Source: Nocardia abscessus | GTDB lineage: Bacteria; Actinomycetota; Actinomycetes; Mycobacteriales; Mycobacteriaceae | DNA: 64,000 bases | Reading direction: 5' to 3' | Assembly (NCBI RefSeq): GCF_015477775.1 | Contig: NZ_JADLQO010000004.1 | Location: forward strand, 62,001 to 126,000 | Shown: positions 25,628 through 35,972 of the stretch, one piece after another | Position numbering within the stretch: the stretch's first letter is position 1 | How the letters are laid out: each line of letters begins with the position of its first letter | Position numbers and translations under genes: made by a program | The notes under the pieces: generated by a model | What the model was told of the DNA's origin: nothing | Database searches by the model: none | What the model saw: the letters and a program-made list of their open reading frames with translations, nothing else

Positions 25628-27205
25628 CTAGACCTGGATCTGGCCGGCCAGCTGCTGAATGTGGATGATCACGAACTCCGCCGGCTTCAGCGGCGCGAAA
25701 CCGACCAGGATATTGACGATTCCGCGATCGATGTCGTTCTGCGCATTGTTCGAGCTGTCGCACTTGACCAGGTACGCCTGCTGCGGCGTCCGGCCCTGGA
25801 ACGCACCCTGCCGGAACAGGTTGTTCATGAACGCGCCGACATTGAGCCGGATCGACGACCACAGCGGCTCGTCGTTCGGTTCGAACACCACCCACTGTGT
25901 CCCGCGGTACAGGCTCTCCTCGATGAACAGCGCCAGCCGCCGCACCGGGAGGTACTTCCACTGATCGGCGAGCCGATCCGCGCCGCGCATGGTGCGCGCG
26001 CCCCAGGACACCGGGCCGATCACCGGGAACGACCGAAGGCAGTTGATGCCCAGCGGATTCAGGATGCCATTCTGCAGGTCGGTCATCTTCAACGGCTGCT
26101 CGCCGCCGAGCGCGTCGACGCCGTTGAGCGAGGCCTCGATGCCCGCGGGAGCCTTCCACACGCCCCGCTGCACATCGGTGCGCGCCCAGATACCGGCCAC
26201 CACGCCACACGGCGGGAACTTCTCGACCGCGCCGCCGTGCAACGGATTTCCGGCGCGCACATTCGGGAAGTAGATCGCAGCGTTCTTGGCGGGATCGCCG
26301 GTGAGATGGGACGCCTTGGCCGGAGCGGCCGCGTCCTGCACCGTCTCCCATTCGTCCGGCGGGTCGACGATGAACATCGCCCGACGCTCGCCACACAGAT
26401 TCAGGGCGGCGGTTTGGACGGTCTTCACTCCCGCCGCACCCTCGGCTATCCCGAGCAGCCCGGGGAGACAGAGCATGTTGAAGATATCGGTCTTGCGCAG
26501 CTGATACAGGCCGGTGGTCGAATTGTCGCCGAGGTAGTCGGCCTGGCCGGCCCCCGTACCGTCGGTCCCGCTTCCGGCGGGCGGTTCGGAATACCAGCCG
26601 TCCGGCGCGTCACCGCCCTTGCCCTCGGTGAAGGGGTCCGTCCCCGCGTCCAGCGCCTTGTGCGCCGTCGGCCTGGTGGTGGCGTTACCGTCGAGGACCA
26701 CCAGCCGCGACCCGTTCACCACGTTGGCGAGGTAGCGCGGGGCGGTCTTGACGATGCTGACGTTCAGGTACGTCTCCTGCACCCCGGTCTTCGCATCCCG
26801 AATGGTCAGGTTGTACAGGTTGGTGTCGGCCGGATCCTTCGTGTCGTGGTCGACGCGCATCTGCAGCTTGTTGCCCCAGGCGCCGGCGCTGGCCGCCTTC
26901 AGCTTCGGGCCGCCCGCCAGCTGGACGGCGGCCTCAGCGCCGTTGCCCGCGAGCCGGACGACCTCCGCCTCGCTGCCGCCGTTGAGATAGAACTGGTAGA
27001 CGGCCTGGCTCATCGGGCTCTGCTCGTGCAACCCGCCGAAGATCTGGTTGTAGTCGTCGAAACTCGTGATGCGCACCGGATCGGTGGGGCCGCGCGGCGC
27101 CCAGCCCACGAAGGCCGCGATCGACGTCGGCACCCCGACGATGGTGCGGACGGCGCTGGGCAGTTCGTCGATGTACACACCGGGATAGGTGGGACTCACT
27201 GGCAT
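25628..27205 (-). CDS. Contractile sheath protein
   Basis: 525 residues, ATG 27205 preceded by AGAGGAGAA. The N-terminus SPTYPGVYIDELPSAVRTIV, with VPTSIAAFVGWAPRGPTDPV, is the handshake-domain start of phage/eCIS tail sheaths, and the C-terminus has SSIRLNVGAFMNNLFRQGAF, KPAEFVIIHIQQLAGQIQV. The protein polymerises around the tube and contracts. A variable insertion (about 190-260, Gly/Thr/Asp-rich) is the surface-exposed domain. A single sheath gene is present, as in simple eCIS of Gram-positive bacteria. Confidence 0.95.
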   Translation of the reverse strand: MPVSPTYPGVYIDELPSAVRTIVGVPTSIAAFVGWAPRGPTDPVRITSFDDYNQIFGGLHEQSPMSQAVYQFYLNGGSEAEVVRLAGNGAEAAVQLAGGPKLKAASAGAWGNKLQMRVDHDTKDPADTNLYNLTIRDAKTGVQETYLNVSIVKTAPRYLANVVNGSRLVVLDGNATTRPTAHKALDAGTDPFTEGKGGDAPDGWYSEPPAGSGTDGTGAGQADYLGDNSTTGLYQLRKTDIFNMLCLPGLLGIAEGAAGVKTVQTAALNLCGERRAMFIVDPPDEWETVQDAAAPAKASHLTGDPAKNAAIYFPNVRAGNPLHGGAVEKFPPCGVVAGIWARTDVQRGVWKAPAGIEASLNGVDALGGEQPLKMTDLQNGILNPLGINCLRSFPVIGPVSWGARTMRGADRLADQWKYLPVRRLALFIEESLYRGTQWVVFEPNDEPLWSSIRLNVGAFMNNLFRQGAFQGRTPQQAYLVKCDSSNNAQNDIDRGIVNILVGFAPLKPAEFVIIHIQQLAGQIQV

Positions 27206-27591
27206 GGCGGATTCTCCTCTGCTGACGCCGTGACGGCATGGATCGTGTCGACGAGGGTGTCGATGGACGGGGTGCCCAGGGCCGTCCGGTGTGGCCACAG
27301 CCGCCAGACGGCGCTGTCGCGCCCGTCGTCGGTGATTGCGATGACCGGAAATCCGCCTGTGGCGCCGAACAATTCGGGTTGCCGGTCGAGCATCGCGTCG
27401 TCGTCGAGCTGCCAGACCACCACGTCGGGCGCGAGCCGGCGCAACCGCTGCGAAAGCCGCGGCAGATCGTGTGCCGGGGCGTCCTCGACCACGGTCACAT
27501 CGGTGCGGGCACGCAGGCCGCGACGGATCAGACCGCCGATGATTCCGGAGCATGCGACCAGCGCCACCGTGGTCACGGTCCTGTCGTTCAT
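27196..27591 (-). CDS. Stand-alone receiver-like protein, possible eCIS regulator
   Basis: 131 residues from ATG 27591; the stop overlaps the sheath start. The chain has an alternating beta/alpha pattern like a response-regulator receiver: VTTVALVACSGIIGGLIRRG, DVTVVEDA, PDVVVWQLDDDAML and FPVIAITD. The usual phospho-acceptor is not clear: PDVVVWQLDDD provides acidic residues at about the right place but the paired N-terminal Asp residues and the later Lys are not seen. No DNA-binding domain follows. It may be a phosphorylation-independent partner of the LuxR-type protein encoded 204 nt upstream. Low sequence specificity makes this tentative. Confidence 0.55.
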   Translation of the reverse strand: MNDRTVTTVALVACSGIIGGLIRRGLRARTDVTVVEDAPAHDLPRLSQRLRRLAPDVVVWQLDDDAMLDRQPELFGATGGFPVIAITDDGRDSAVWRLWPHRTALGTPSIDTLVDTIHAVTASAEENPPCQ

Positions 27592-27794
27592 CTGAGCCTC
27601 GTAACCGGCGTCGCCACCGACGCCACCGCATTCAGTAACCCGCGGCGTCCGGCCCGGCACAATGAATCCCCCGGGTCTGTCTTCCTCTGAACCCGGTCCG
27701 GATCCGGTCGACGCCCGGGATGGTCCGACCGGTCATCGATCGATCGATTCGCCTACAGCGCAAGAAGATTCGGCAGCGGATCCGAGGGAGATCG

Positions 27795-28499
27795 TCAGCC
27801 CGACAGATAATCGGCGATCTCGGCGCGCTGTGCCGCGCCGAGCTTCTCCAGAATGTTGTGGACATGGTTCTTGACCGTGCACAGCTCGATGCCGAGCCGC
27901 TCGGCGATCGCGCGGTTGCTGAGCCCGAGCGCGACCTGGTCGGCGACCTCCTGCTCCCGGCTGGTCAGGCGAAATCGGCCGGTATCGGGCCGATGGTTGT
28001 CCGCGAGCCGGGCGACCCGGCGCATCAGCACGCCGGTGATCACCGGCGAACACAGCAGCTCGCCCCGCACCGCGTGCCGCACCGCAGCGATCAGATCGTC
28101 GAGCGTGCCCTCGCGCGATACGTAGCCCACGATCCCGGCCTCCGCGCAGGCGATCACCGACTGCTCGGTCTCGGGCAGCGCGAGCGCCACAACATTCACA
28201 CCGGGCAACTCCCGGGTGAATACCCGCGCCGCGGCCTCGCTGCTCACCGCCGACATGTCGAGCAGCACCACCTGCGCGCCGATCCGCCGGGCCGCCTCGA
28301 TGCCCTCGACCGCCAGCGCGCACGCGCACACCTCGCCCACGTCGTCGAGCGCCTCGAGGACCGCTGCGACGCCGTCGCGGTACAGCCGGATCGGCGACAC
28401 GATGACGATGCGCAACGCGACCGGGTCCAGCCCTCGAACGACTACTCCGCCATCGAATCCGCCCGGCACGGGCGTGCCGGGCACGGACTGGTGGATCAT
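27795..28499 (-). CDS. LuxR/NarL-type response regulator, likely regulator of the eCIS operon
   Basis: 234 residues from ATG 28499 with AAGGAGT upstream. Residues 30-150 form a receiver-like domain (ALRIVIVSPIRLYRDGVAAV, GAQVVLLDMSAVSSEAAARV with the Asp of VLLDMS as probable phosphosite). Residues 165-230 form the LuxR helix-turn-helix with FRLTSREQEVADQVALGLSN followed by AIAERLGIELCTVKNHVHNI. The first acidic pair is weak (IVSP), so phosphorylation is uncertain. It precedes the eCIS operon in the same direction and is the obvious candidate regulator. Confidence 0.85.
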   Translation of the reverse strand: MIHQSVPGTPVPGGFDGGVVVRGLDPVALRIVIVSPIRLYRDGVAAVLEALDDVGEVCACALAVEGIEAARRIGAQVVLLDMSAVSSEAAARVFTRELPGVNVVALALPETEQSVIACAEAGIVGYVSREGTLDDLIAAVRHAVRGELLCSPVITGVLMRRVARLADNHRPDTGRFRLTSREQEVADQVALGLSNRAIAERLGIELCTVKNHVHNILEKLGAAQRAEIADYLSG

Positions 28500-28679
28500 C
28501 GTGTACTCCTTCGACACCGGCCACGTGGAGTCTCTCGTGCTTGCCAGTGAGACCACCCCACACATGCTGTTATAGCAATCGTCGATCTTGCGTGGGGGGA
28601 GGCACGAGAGTAGTCGACTACTCAAATTTCCGACCGATGCGACAACAGCGCTGCGGAGCAAATCCGCAGTTGCCGGGGT
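28500..28679. promoter_or_regulatory. Upstream region of the LuxR-type gene with a 12-bp palindrome
   Basis: No gene is seen. A perfect palindrome gtagtcgactac at 28610-28621 lies 111 nt upstream of the regulator start and could be an operator; this is a weak inference from symmetry alone. Confidence 0.25.
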
Positions 28680-29143
28680 CTATTTCAGACTGGGGGCCAA
28701 TATGCCCGGGCGTGGTCGCCGACATACAAGACGGCCGAGCTTACCGCCGGGCCGCTGCGCGGCGATCGCTACTCCGGTCGGGCGGTCGAGCACGACCACC
28801 CGGCCGTCCCAGGTGCCCGCGTGGACCACGGTCTCGGTGGTCAAGGCGGTGCATCGCGGGCGCATTCGGCGCGGACGTGCAGCCCGCCACCCCGTGCGGG
28901 ATCGTCGAGAGGGCTTGTGCCCGGCAGGTAGCCGACGCCGGTCTCCCACACGGGCACGGCCGGGTTGCACACCCGGGTGTTGAACGCGCGCACCGTGCCA
29001 TCGATCGACGCGACATAGACCATATGCCCCGGACGGCCGGGCTGGTCACCGGGGGCGGACCCGGTTCGCATGCGCCGCCGGGTATGTGCGAAAAATCTGC
29101 CAGAGCGGGGGTTCGCAGGTGCCGATTGCGGGCGATGCCTCAT
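28680..29143 (-). pseudogene. Degenerate PQQ/beta-propeller repeat protein fragment
   Basis: Two minus-strand frames together show propeller-blade motifs. One reads HMVYVASIDGTVRAFNTRVC followed by NPAVPVWETGVGYLPGTSP; a second, after a shift near 28870, reads CTALTTETVVHAGTWDGRVV followed by VLDRPTGVAI. Repeats of the form VYVAS.DGTVRAFN and V..GTWDGRVVVLD are typical of PQQ-binding-like beta-propellers of secreted proteins. No start, signal peptide or continuous frame is present, so this is a decayed remnant. Confidence 0.5.
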
Positions 29144-29396
29144 GGTTTAAGTAGGCGTGGGTTGGGGCGACACCGCTGCGGCCGACAGCCGTCACAACTC
29201 AAGTTCTGCTTCGATCACTAGCTGACCGCGCGACAACGGCAGGTCGTTCCGTTCACATGTTCGCTGCGCCCTGTCGAGGGCACGAACCTGCGACGACGGT
29301 AACCAGCGCAGGTACACGACCGCCCCGTCGCACCGGCCAAACAGAATCCAGGACCCAAAACGGGGGGTAAACGCGGGGCCTGGCCCAAAAAACAAG

Positions 29397-29423
29397 TCAG
29401 GCCCGGTCGTAGACCGGGCCTGA
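29397..29423 (-). terminator. Rho-independent terminator of tRNA-Ala
   Basis: A perfect 12-bp stem (29397-29408 with 29412-29423, loop gta) is followed on the minus strand by TTGTTTTTT. It lies 13 nt downstream of the tRNA gene. Confidence 0.9.
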
Positions 29424-29436
29424 CCTGCTATTTCTG

Positions 29437-29509
29437 TGGAGCTAAGGGGACTCGAACCCCTGACCCCCACACTGCCAGTGTGGTGCGCTACCAGCTGCGC
29501 CATAGCCCC
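29437..29509 (-). tRNA. tRNA-Ala (anticodon GGC)
   Basis: A 73-nt cloverleaf can be folded by eye: acceptor GGGGCTA/TAGCTCC, D arm GCGC-AGCTGGTA-GCGC, anticodon arm CCACA-CTGGCAG-TGTGG with GGC at the anticodon, and T arm AGGGG-TTCGAGT-CCCCT. CCA is not encoded. It reads GCC alanine codons, among the most used codons in this genome. Confidence 0.96.
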
Positions 29510-30154
29510 TGGTCGGTTGCGCTCCGGGCTTCCCCGCCGCGCCTGAATGAAGTTACACCAACGGTGTGTCGGCCACCAAATCGCCTCGATTCGGGGGTGA
29601 CAGACGAGGGGTGATGTGGTTAGTATCGAACATGTGTTCGAAGTCAGTTCGGTTTTGAGGACGTCGGCGGTAGCCGGTTGGACGCTCGGAACGGATAGAG
29701 CAGATGGGGTTGCTGGTTTGTCCAGTCCGAGTGTCCGGCGGGTGGGCTGTGGGCGTGGTCAGCGCTCGCGCCGAGTACGGCTGCGCTGATCGCGGTGCGT
29801 GCGACCGGCCGGACCGGCGGCGGGATATCGAGGGGCCGAAGGGGTTCGCGGCGGGGAACGGTGAGACATCTCGAGGCGCGGTCTAGGGACAGGGGGCCGG
29901 ATCGCGTTGTCGAGTGCGCGGGCCGGGCGGCGGCAGGTGGAGCCGTTGCCCGGCCCCAGGCCAACCGAAGAACTCGGCGGGCGGCGATCTCGGGGGCTGG
30001 GGATGTCGGATCGCACCGTCGAGTGGGCCGGGGCGTCGATTTGGTGGAGTCGGCGTACCCGGCCCGTCCGTTCGCGGGGGCCGACTGGACGGCAGGGAGC
30101 CGGATCGCATCACAGCAGTGTGTCCGCACCCGGCGTCAGCGGCCGGGCAACTGA
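29510..30154. other. Intergenic stretch without a supported gene
   Basis: About 645 nt of GC-rich sequence between tRNA-Ala and the DsbA-like gene. Open frames here lack family motifs. Two segments, near 29896-29940 and 30004-30049, look like imperfect direct copies of each other (both contain ggatcgc.....tcgagtg.gcggg-like sequence), which suggests old duplicated debris. Confidence 0.4.
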
Positions 30155-30892
30155 TCAATCGGTGAGCGAGACCACCCAGTTCTCGTCATCGGTGTCGACT
30201 CTGGTCGTGCCGTCGAAGACGGCGGGGGTGGCCGCGGAGCCGCCCAGCGCCTCGCCGAGCGCCGCCGTCTGCGCCATGGCGGTGGTGCGGGCGAAGTCGA
30301 CCTTGGCGCCGCTCGCGATGCATTGCCGCACAGCTTCGGCGGCTCCGGCATCGGCGGCGATCGCGGCGAGTTCCTCGTTGCTCAGGTCGGCATTACCTTC
30401 GCCGGGTCGCTTGGTGGTGAACAGTTCGGTGTGGAACTTGGAGTAGACCGGGCCCGAACCCGCTTCGGCCACACACTGGTTCGCCGCGACGGCGCGGGTC
30501 GAGTAGTCCTTGCTCCGCGAACGGCCGTCCAGGAAATTCACCAGGCGATAGCGCACCGCCAACGTGCCCTCATCGATCTTCTGCGCGATCTCCTGGCCGT
30601 AGATGCGCTCCAGGCTGCCACAGCCGGGGCACAGCGGGTCCTCGAAGATGTCGATGGTCTTCTTCGCGTCCGGGCGACCGAGCAGAATCGAGCCGTTCTG
30701 TTCGAGCAGCGAGTGCACCGCCGGGTCGCGCACCGACCCGTAGCCGTCGTTGCGGACGGCCGCTTCGTCACGACCCCATCGGATCGCCGCGATGACGATC
30801 AGCACGATCAGCGCAAGAGCGACCGCACCCAGCGCATAGGTGGTCGTACTGGACATCGGCCGCGGTGTGTACTTCGAACGCGATTCGCTCAC
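30155..30892 (-). CDS. Membrane-anchored DsbA-like thiol-disulfide oxidoreductase
   Basis: 245 residues from GTG 30892; a TTG at 30910 is an alternative. A single N-terminal transmembrane segment (YALGAVALALIVLIVIAAI) anchors the protein with its thioredoxin fold outside. The active-site-type motif CPGC lies in EDPLCPGCGSLERI, followed by the inserted helical domain and the cis-Pro loop ATPAVFDG, as in actinobacterial DsbA-like proteins (mycobacterial Rv2969c-type). It probably catalyses disulfide formation in secreted proteins. Single gene with the downstream direction towards the tRNA. Confidence 0.85.
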   Translation of the reverse strand: MSESRSKYTPRPMSSTTTYALGAVALALIVLIVIAAIRWGRDEAAVRNDGYGSVRDPAVHSLLEQNGSILLGRPDAKKTIDIFEDPLCPGCGSLERIYGQEIAQKIDEGTLAVRYRLVNFLDGRSRSKDYSTRAVAANQCVAEAGSGPVYSKFHTELFTTKRPGEGNADLSNEELAAIAADAGAAEAVRQCIASGAKVDFARTTAMAQTAALGEALGGSAATPAVFDGTTRVDTDDENWVVSLTD

Positions 30893-31090
30893 ATCGACAC
30901 TTTGCCGCAATCAGCCACTCGGCCCGCCGCCGGGCCACGCATCCGAGATGTGGCGGCCGTCCCCGCGCTCCGACAGGACGCCATTTCAACGACCCGAAGC
31001 CGGGCCTCGTTCGGACGGCTTACGGAGTCTGCGAACCTAGGACAGAAGCACGGAAGGCACTTCACTCGCCACCGGACGGACGACGCCGAC

Positions 31091-31300
31091 CGAACGCGAC
31101 CGCCCCTGGCACCCATCGCGGTCGATTCAGCGCGCGCGGCGGCTACGTCCCCCGGCCGCGCGAACGCGACCGCCCCTGACACCCCTCGCCGCCCATTCAG
31201 CGCGTACGGCGTCTCCGTTGCTCCGGTCCACGAACCCGACCGCCCCCGACACCCATCACGAGCGACTCAGCGCGTACGGCGACTACGCCGCTCCGGTCGC
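31091..31300. repeat. Three tandem copies of a 70-bp unit at the 3' end of the MFS gene
   Basis: Copies start at 31091, 31161 and 31231, exactly 70 bp apart, each beginning cgaac(g/c)cgaccgcccc and containing (c/t)cagcgcg(t/c)(a/g)cggc. The third copy includes the last codons and stop of the MFS transporter (31267 onward). The other two are downstream of the stop, so the repeat has copied the gene's tail into the intergenic region. Copies differ at many positions, so the array is old. Confidence 0.85.
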
Positions 31301-32878
31301 CTAGGTTTGCGGCGGGACATCGGTCGACCCGCAGGGCTGGAGGATCCCTCTTCGTCCGAGTCGACCACTGCGGCGGTGCCCGGCGCGGTCCTCATCTGCC
31401 TGGAATCGGCAGCCGTACCGCAGCGATTACCTGCCACGGCCGAGGAACGGCCCGTCAGCCCGTCAGACGCTTCTACTGCTCCGACGACACCACCCGCCAC
31501 CGATCCCGGCTGATCAGTCACCGCACGCGAACCCTCCGTGCCCCCGTGACGATCACCCGCCACCTCGGAATCGGCCACGACCGGCACCGGACTGTCGGCC
31601 ACCGGCGCGGCGGACACCTCGCTCACCGCACGGTCGATCCGAGCCGGTAGGCGCACGGTGTCGTCGGTACCGGCGAAACGTTCGGATGGCGCCTCCGCAT
31701 GCACGGGAACCCGCCGCAGCGGTTCGGGAACGACGGCCCAGACGAGCGCCGCGACAGCGAGCAGGGCGCCGGTCACGCCGAGCGCGAGTCCGTAGGACAC
31801 CTGCTGGGCCAGGGCGCCCACGGCGACCGGCCCGATGACGGTGCCGAGGTCGGCGGCCATCTGGAAACCGGCCAGAACCGGCCCGCCGCGCGCCTTGGGT
31901 CCGATGATGTCGGCGACGGCGGCCTGCTGGGTGGGCGTGAACATCCCGGAACCGAGCCCGGCGACGAACGAGGTGGCGAGCAGCCAGGGCAGGTCGGTCG
32001 CCAGACCGAGCCCCGCGGTCCCCGCCGCACACACCAGTGATCCGACTATCACGAACGGTTTGCGCCCCCACCGGTCGGACAAGCGGCCCGAGGCGAACAG
32101 CACCGCGACGTTGCCCGCGGCGAACACAGTCAGCGCGACACCCGCCATGCCCGGCGATTGGTGCAGCACCTCGACGACGAGCAGCGGCACCAGCGCCATC
32201 CGGACACCGAACACGGCCGCGCCGTTGGCGAAGTTCGACAGCAGCACCGCCCGGTACTCCGGCCGCGCCCAGCCCTCCCGGAACGACATCATGCGCACGC
32301 CGCCGACCGGTTCCGGCGCGGCCAGTTCCGAATTCCGCAGACTCAGGTACACCACGACGCTGACGACGAGCAACGCGATCGCGTAGATCACGAACGGCCA
32401 GCGCAGCCCGAGCCCGGACAGCCCGCCGCCCACCAGCGGCCCGCTCACCGAGCCCACCAGGAAGCTGGTCGACCACAACCCGGAGACCCGGCCGCGCTGT
32501 TCGGGCGGCGACATCCGGATGACCAGCGCCAAAGACGACACGGTGAACATGGTGGATCCGATACCGCCCAGCGAGCGCAACACCATGAGCTGCCAATAGC
32601 TCTGAGCCAGCGCGCTGGCGCCGGTGGACAGCGCGACGATCAGCAGCCCGCCGAGATAGACCGAGCGCTCTCCCAGCCGCTGCACCAGCCGCCCGCTCAC
32701 CGGCGCGAACAGCAAACGCATCAGGGCGAACGCGGAAACGATCGCCGAGGCGGCCGCCACGCCGACGCCGAAGCCGCGCGCGAACTGCGGCAGCACCGGG
32801 GCGACCAAACCGAACCCGATGGCGATGACGAACGCGCCCCCGACCAGCACCCAGATCTCGGTGGGCAGGGGCTTGGCT

Positions 32879-32889
<11 letters not shown>
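31267..32889 (-). CDS. MFS transporter with a long disordered C-terminal tail
   Basis: 540 residues. About 400 residues form 12 transmembrane helices of a drug-efflux-type MFS protein; helix 1 is EIWVLVGGAFVIAIGFGLVA, and the loop 2-3 motif is GRLVQRLGERSVYLGG, with a second copy RLSDRWGRKPFVIVG after helix 8. The last 140 residues are a charged, Ser/Val/Ala-rich cytoplasmic tail ending in Arg-rich RRKPRRPERRSRRTR; the tail's end is part of a tandem DNA repeat. It overlaps the phosphoglucomutase stop by 11 nt and may be cotranscribed. Substrate unknown. Confidence 0.85.
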
Positions 32890-34522
<1,633 letters not shown>

Positions 34523-34569
34523 GCTCGGGTCTCCCTTCCGTATCGGCTGCGCCCGGCTCGTCATCAGGA

Positions 34570-34869
34570 TCATGTCCCCGACCACCCGGTCACCGCCGAC
34601 CCCACGGCCACGTCGTTCACGTCGGCCACCCGCCGGAACCTCTCGTAGCCGCACATGCTGAACGTGGTCGGCACGGTGTGGAAACCTGCTTCCGCGGCGG
34701 CGAGCGACCGATCGCCCGCCGACACGCCGCTCAGATCGCCGAGCCGCGCCGAACCGACAATGGTAACGGCCGCCGTGCGCGGTGGCATCGGCGAGGCGAA
34801 ATCGCCTGGCGCCGCTCGCCCTACGGGGGATCCGGCGCCGGCGTCGCACCGGCCACGCGGTCGTCTCAT
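34570..34869 (-). pseudogene. Decayed crcB-like fluoride channel gene, downstream of DUF190
   Basis: 99 codons starting with an ATGA overlap to the DUF190 gene. The second half reads VTIVGSARLGDL, then TVPTTFSMCGYERFRRVADV, which aligns by eye with CrcB/Fluc (NVxGSxxLGxL and TTFSTFGYE). The N-terminal helices with the GAxxR signature are replaced by a polar stretch and the hydrophobic segments are too short and polar for a channel. The position right after DUF190 is a usual crcB location. Probably a nonfunctional deletion derivative. Confidence 0.5.
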
Positions 34870-35228
34870 CGCTCACCTTCCTGCCACTGGTCCACCTGCG
34901 ACAACGTGACGTTGACCGAGGTGAACAGTTCGGCATTCCGCTCGACGAAGACGCGCAGGCGTTCCGGCTCGTCGACCAGCACCAGCATCAACGGAAGATG
35001 GACGGCGACATCCAGGAGCCGGGTGGTGTGGACCTGCGCGGACGCGCCGTAGCCCTCGATGCCGCGCCACACGCCGGCGCCCGCCAGGCCGGTGTCCCTG
35101 GCCCGGCGCACGACCTCGTGATAGAGGGGCGTGTGCCGCCACTTGTCGTCCTCGTCGAGCAGCACGGTGAGCCGTGCGGCGGGCCGCCATCGGCCCGCCG
35201 TGGCAGCACCCGCTTGCGAACCACTCAT
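34866..35228 (-). CDS. DUF190 protein
   Basis: 120 residues. DUF190 features are present: ARLTVLLDEDDKWRHTPLYH, then EVVRRARDTGLAGAGVWRGI, then HLPLMLVLVDEPERLRVFVE. The fold is a GlnB-like ferredoxin-type trimer. In actinobacteria this family is regularly encoded with crcB fluoride channels, so a role in fluoride resistance or nucleotide sensing is plausible, though both flanking crcB copies here appear broken. Intact frame, ATG 35228 with an upstream GGGGTCAGGCG region. Confidence 0.8.
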   Translation of the reverse strand: MSGSQAGAATAGRWRPAARLTVLLDEDDKWRHTPLYHEVVRRARDTGLAGAGVWRGIEGYGASAQVHTTRLLDVAVHLPLMLVLVDEPERLRVFVERNAELFTSVNVTLSQVDQWQEGER

Positions 35229-35560
35229 CGCCTGACCCCCTTCCGTCGTGCCGTTCCCGTCGATCGCCGAGCCGAACCAGGTGTCCACCGTGCCATGCCC
35301 GCGCCGGGCCCCGACGTCCCGGCCACGCCACCGCCACTCCCCGAGGCGGACGAGCGCGGGGAGCACCGCGCCCGGTCCGAGGAGTCTACGAACCTCGCGG
35401 GTGGGGTGGAGAGGGTGGTGCGACCGCCGGGTACGCCGATGCCGAAAAGGGTATGCAGCAGTCCCTTGGCTACCCATACCGCGGCGGCCGGAATCATCGA
35501 GATTCCGATTGCAAAGCATCCCATGACTTTTACCGCGTCGGTCGGACCGGGGACCGTTCA
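35225..35560 (-). pseudogene. Decayed crcB-like fluoride channel gene, upstream of DUF190
   Basis: The minus-strand frame reads VMGCFAIGISMIPAAAVWVA, then LLHTLFGIGVPGGRTTLSTP, which fits CrcB/Fluc (NVxGCFxIGxL and GxxGGxTTFST). The pore Phe/Thr motif TTFST is altered to TTLSTP. A neighbouring frame continues the family as REVRRLLGPGAVLPALVRLG, so a frameshift occurs near 35385. No credible N-terminus with start codon is found. Extent at the 5' side is approximate. Confidence 0.5.
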
Positions 35561-35897
35561 CGTCTGCACGAGACCGGATCGAGCGAGATGCCGACGGCGT
35601 TCGACACAGCCCGCCACATCCGACTTCGTCGTATTTTGCACCAGAAATGGTGATCAGGGAGCGCTTTGCGGTGCGCGGCGAACGGGCACCGCGGGACTTG
35701 GCCGATGCCGGGCCGCACGGCATACAACCCAATTCGGGCCACCGCGCAGGGTGCGGAGATTCACCTGGCGCTGAGATTCGACCGTTCGAGCGCACGGCCT
35801 TTGGCAATCGCACAGCCACAGGTCCGGCGGCCTACCTGTCGAGTAGGTGGTCCCGCGCGGGCGAACGGAATTGCGCGGCTGGTGATCCGACGACGAC
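35561..35897. other. Intergenic stretch without a supported gene
   Basis: Between the crcB remnant and the hairpin behind the DHA2 transporter nothing convincing is seen; the lower edge may contain more of the crcB 5' end. Confidence 0.3.
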
Positions 35898-35934
35898 GGC
35901 CGCCGTTCCCGCGCGAGGCGCGGGAACGGCGGCC
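35898..35934 (-). terminator. Long hairpin, terminator-like, downstream of the DHA2 transporter
   Basis: A perfect 17-bp stem (35898-35914 with 35918-35934, loop gag) lies 38 nt after the transporter stop. No T-run follows, which is common for actinobacterial hairpin terminators. Confidence 0.65.
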
Positions 35935-35972
35935 GCTGTGTCCGGAACCGGATCGGCGGTGCCCCCCTCGGG

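Noticed and set aside
2331..28499. Interpretation as an ordinary prophage
   Set aside because: No head, portal, terminase, integrase or lysis genes are present, whereas eCIS-specific genes (AAA+ ATPase, DUF4255, DUF4157, DUF6519) are.
29704..30154. Several overlapping frames between tRNA-Ala and the DsbA-like gene
   Set aside because: All lack family motifs and overlap each other on both strands; likely noncoding.
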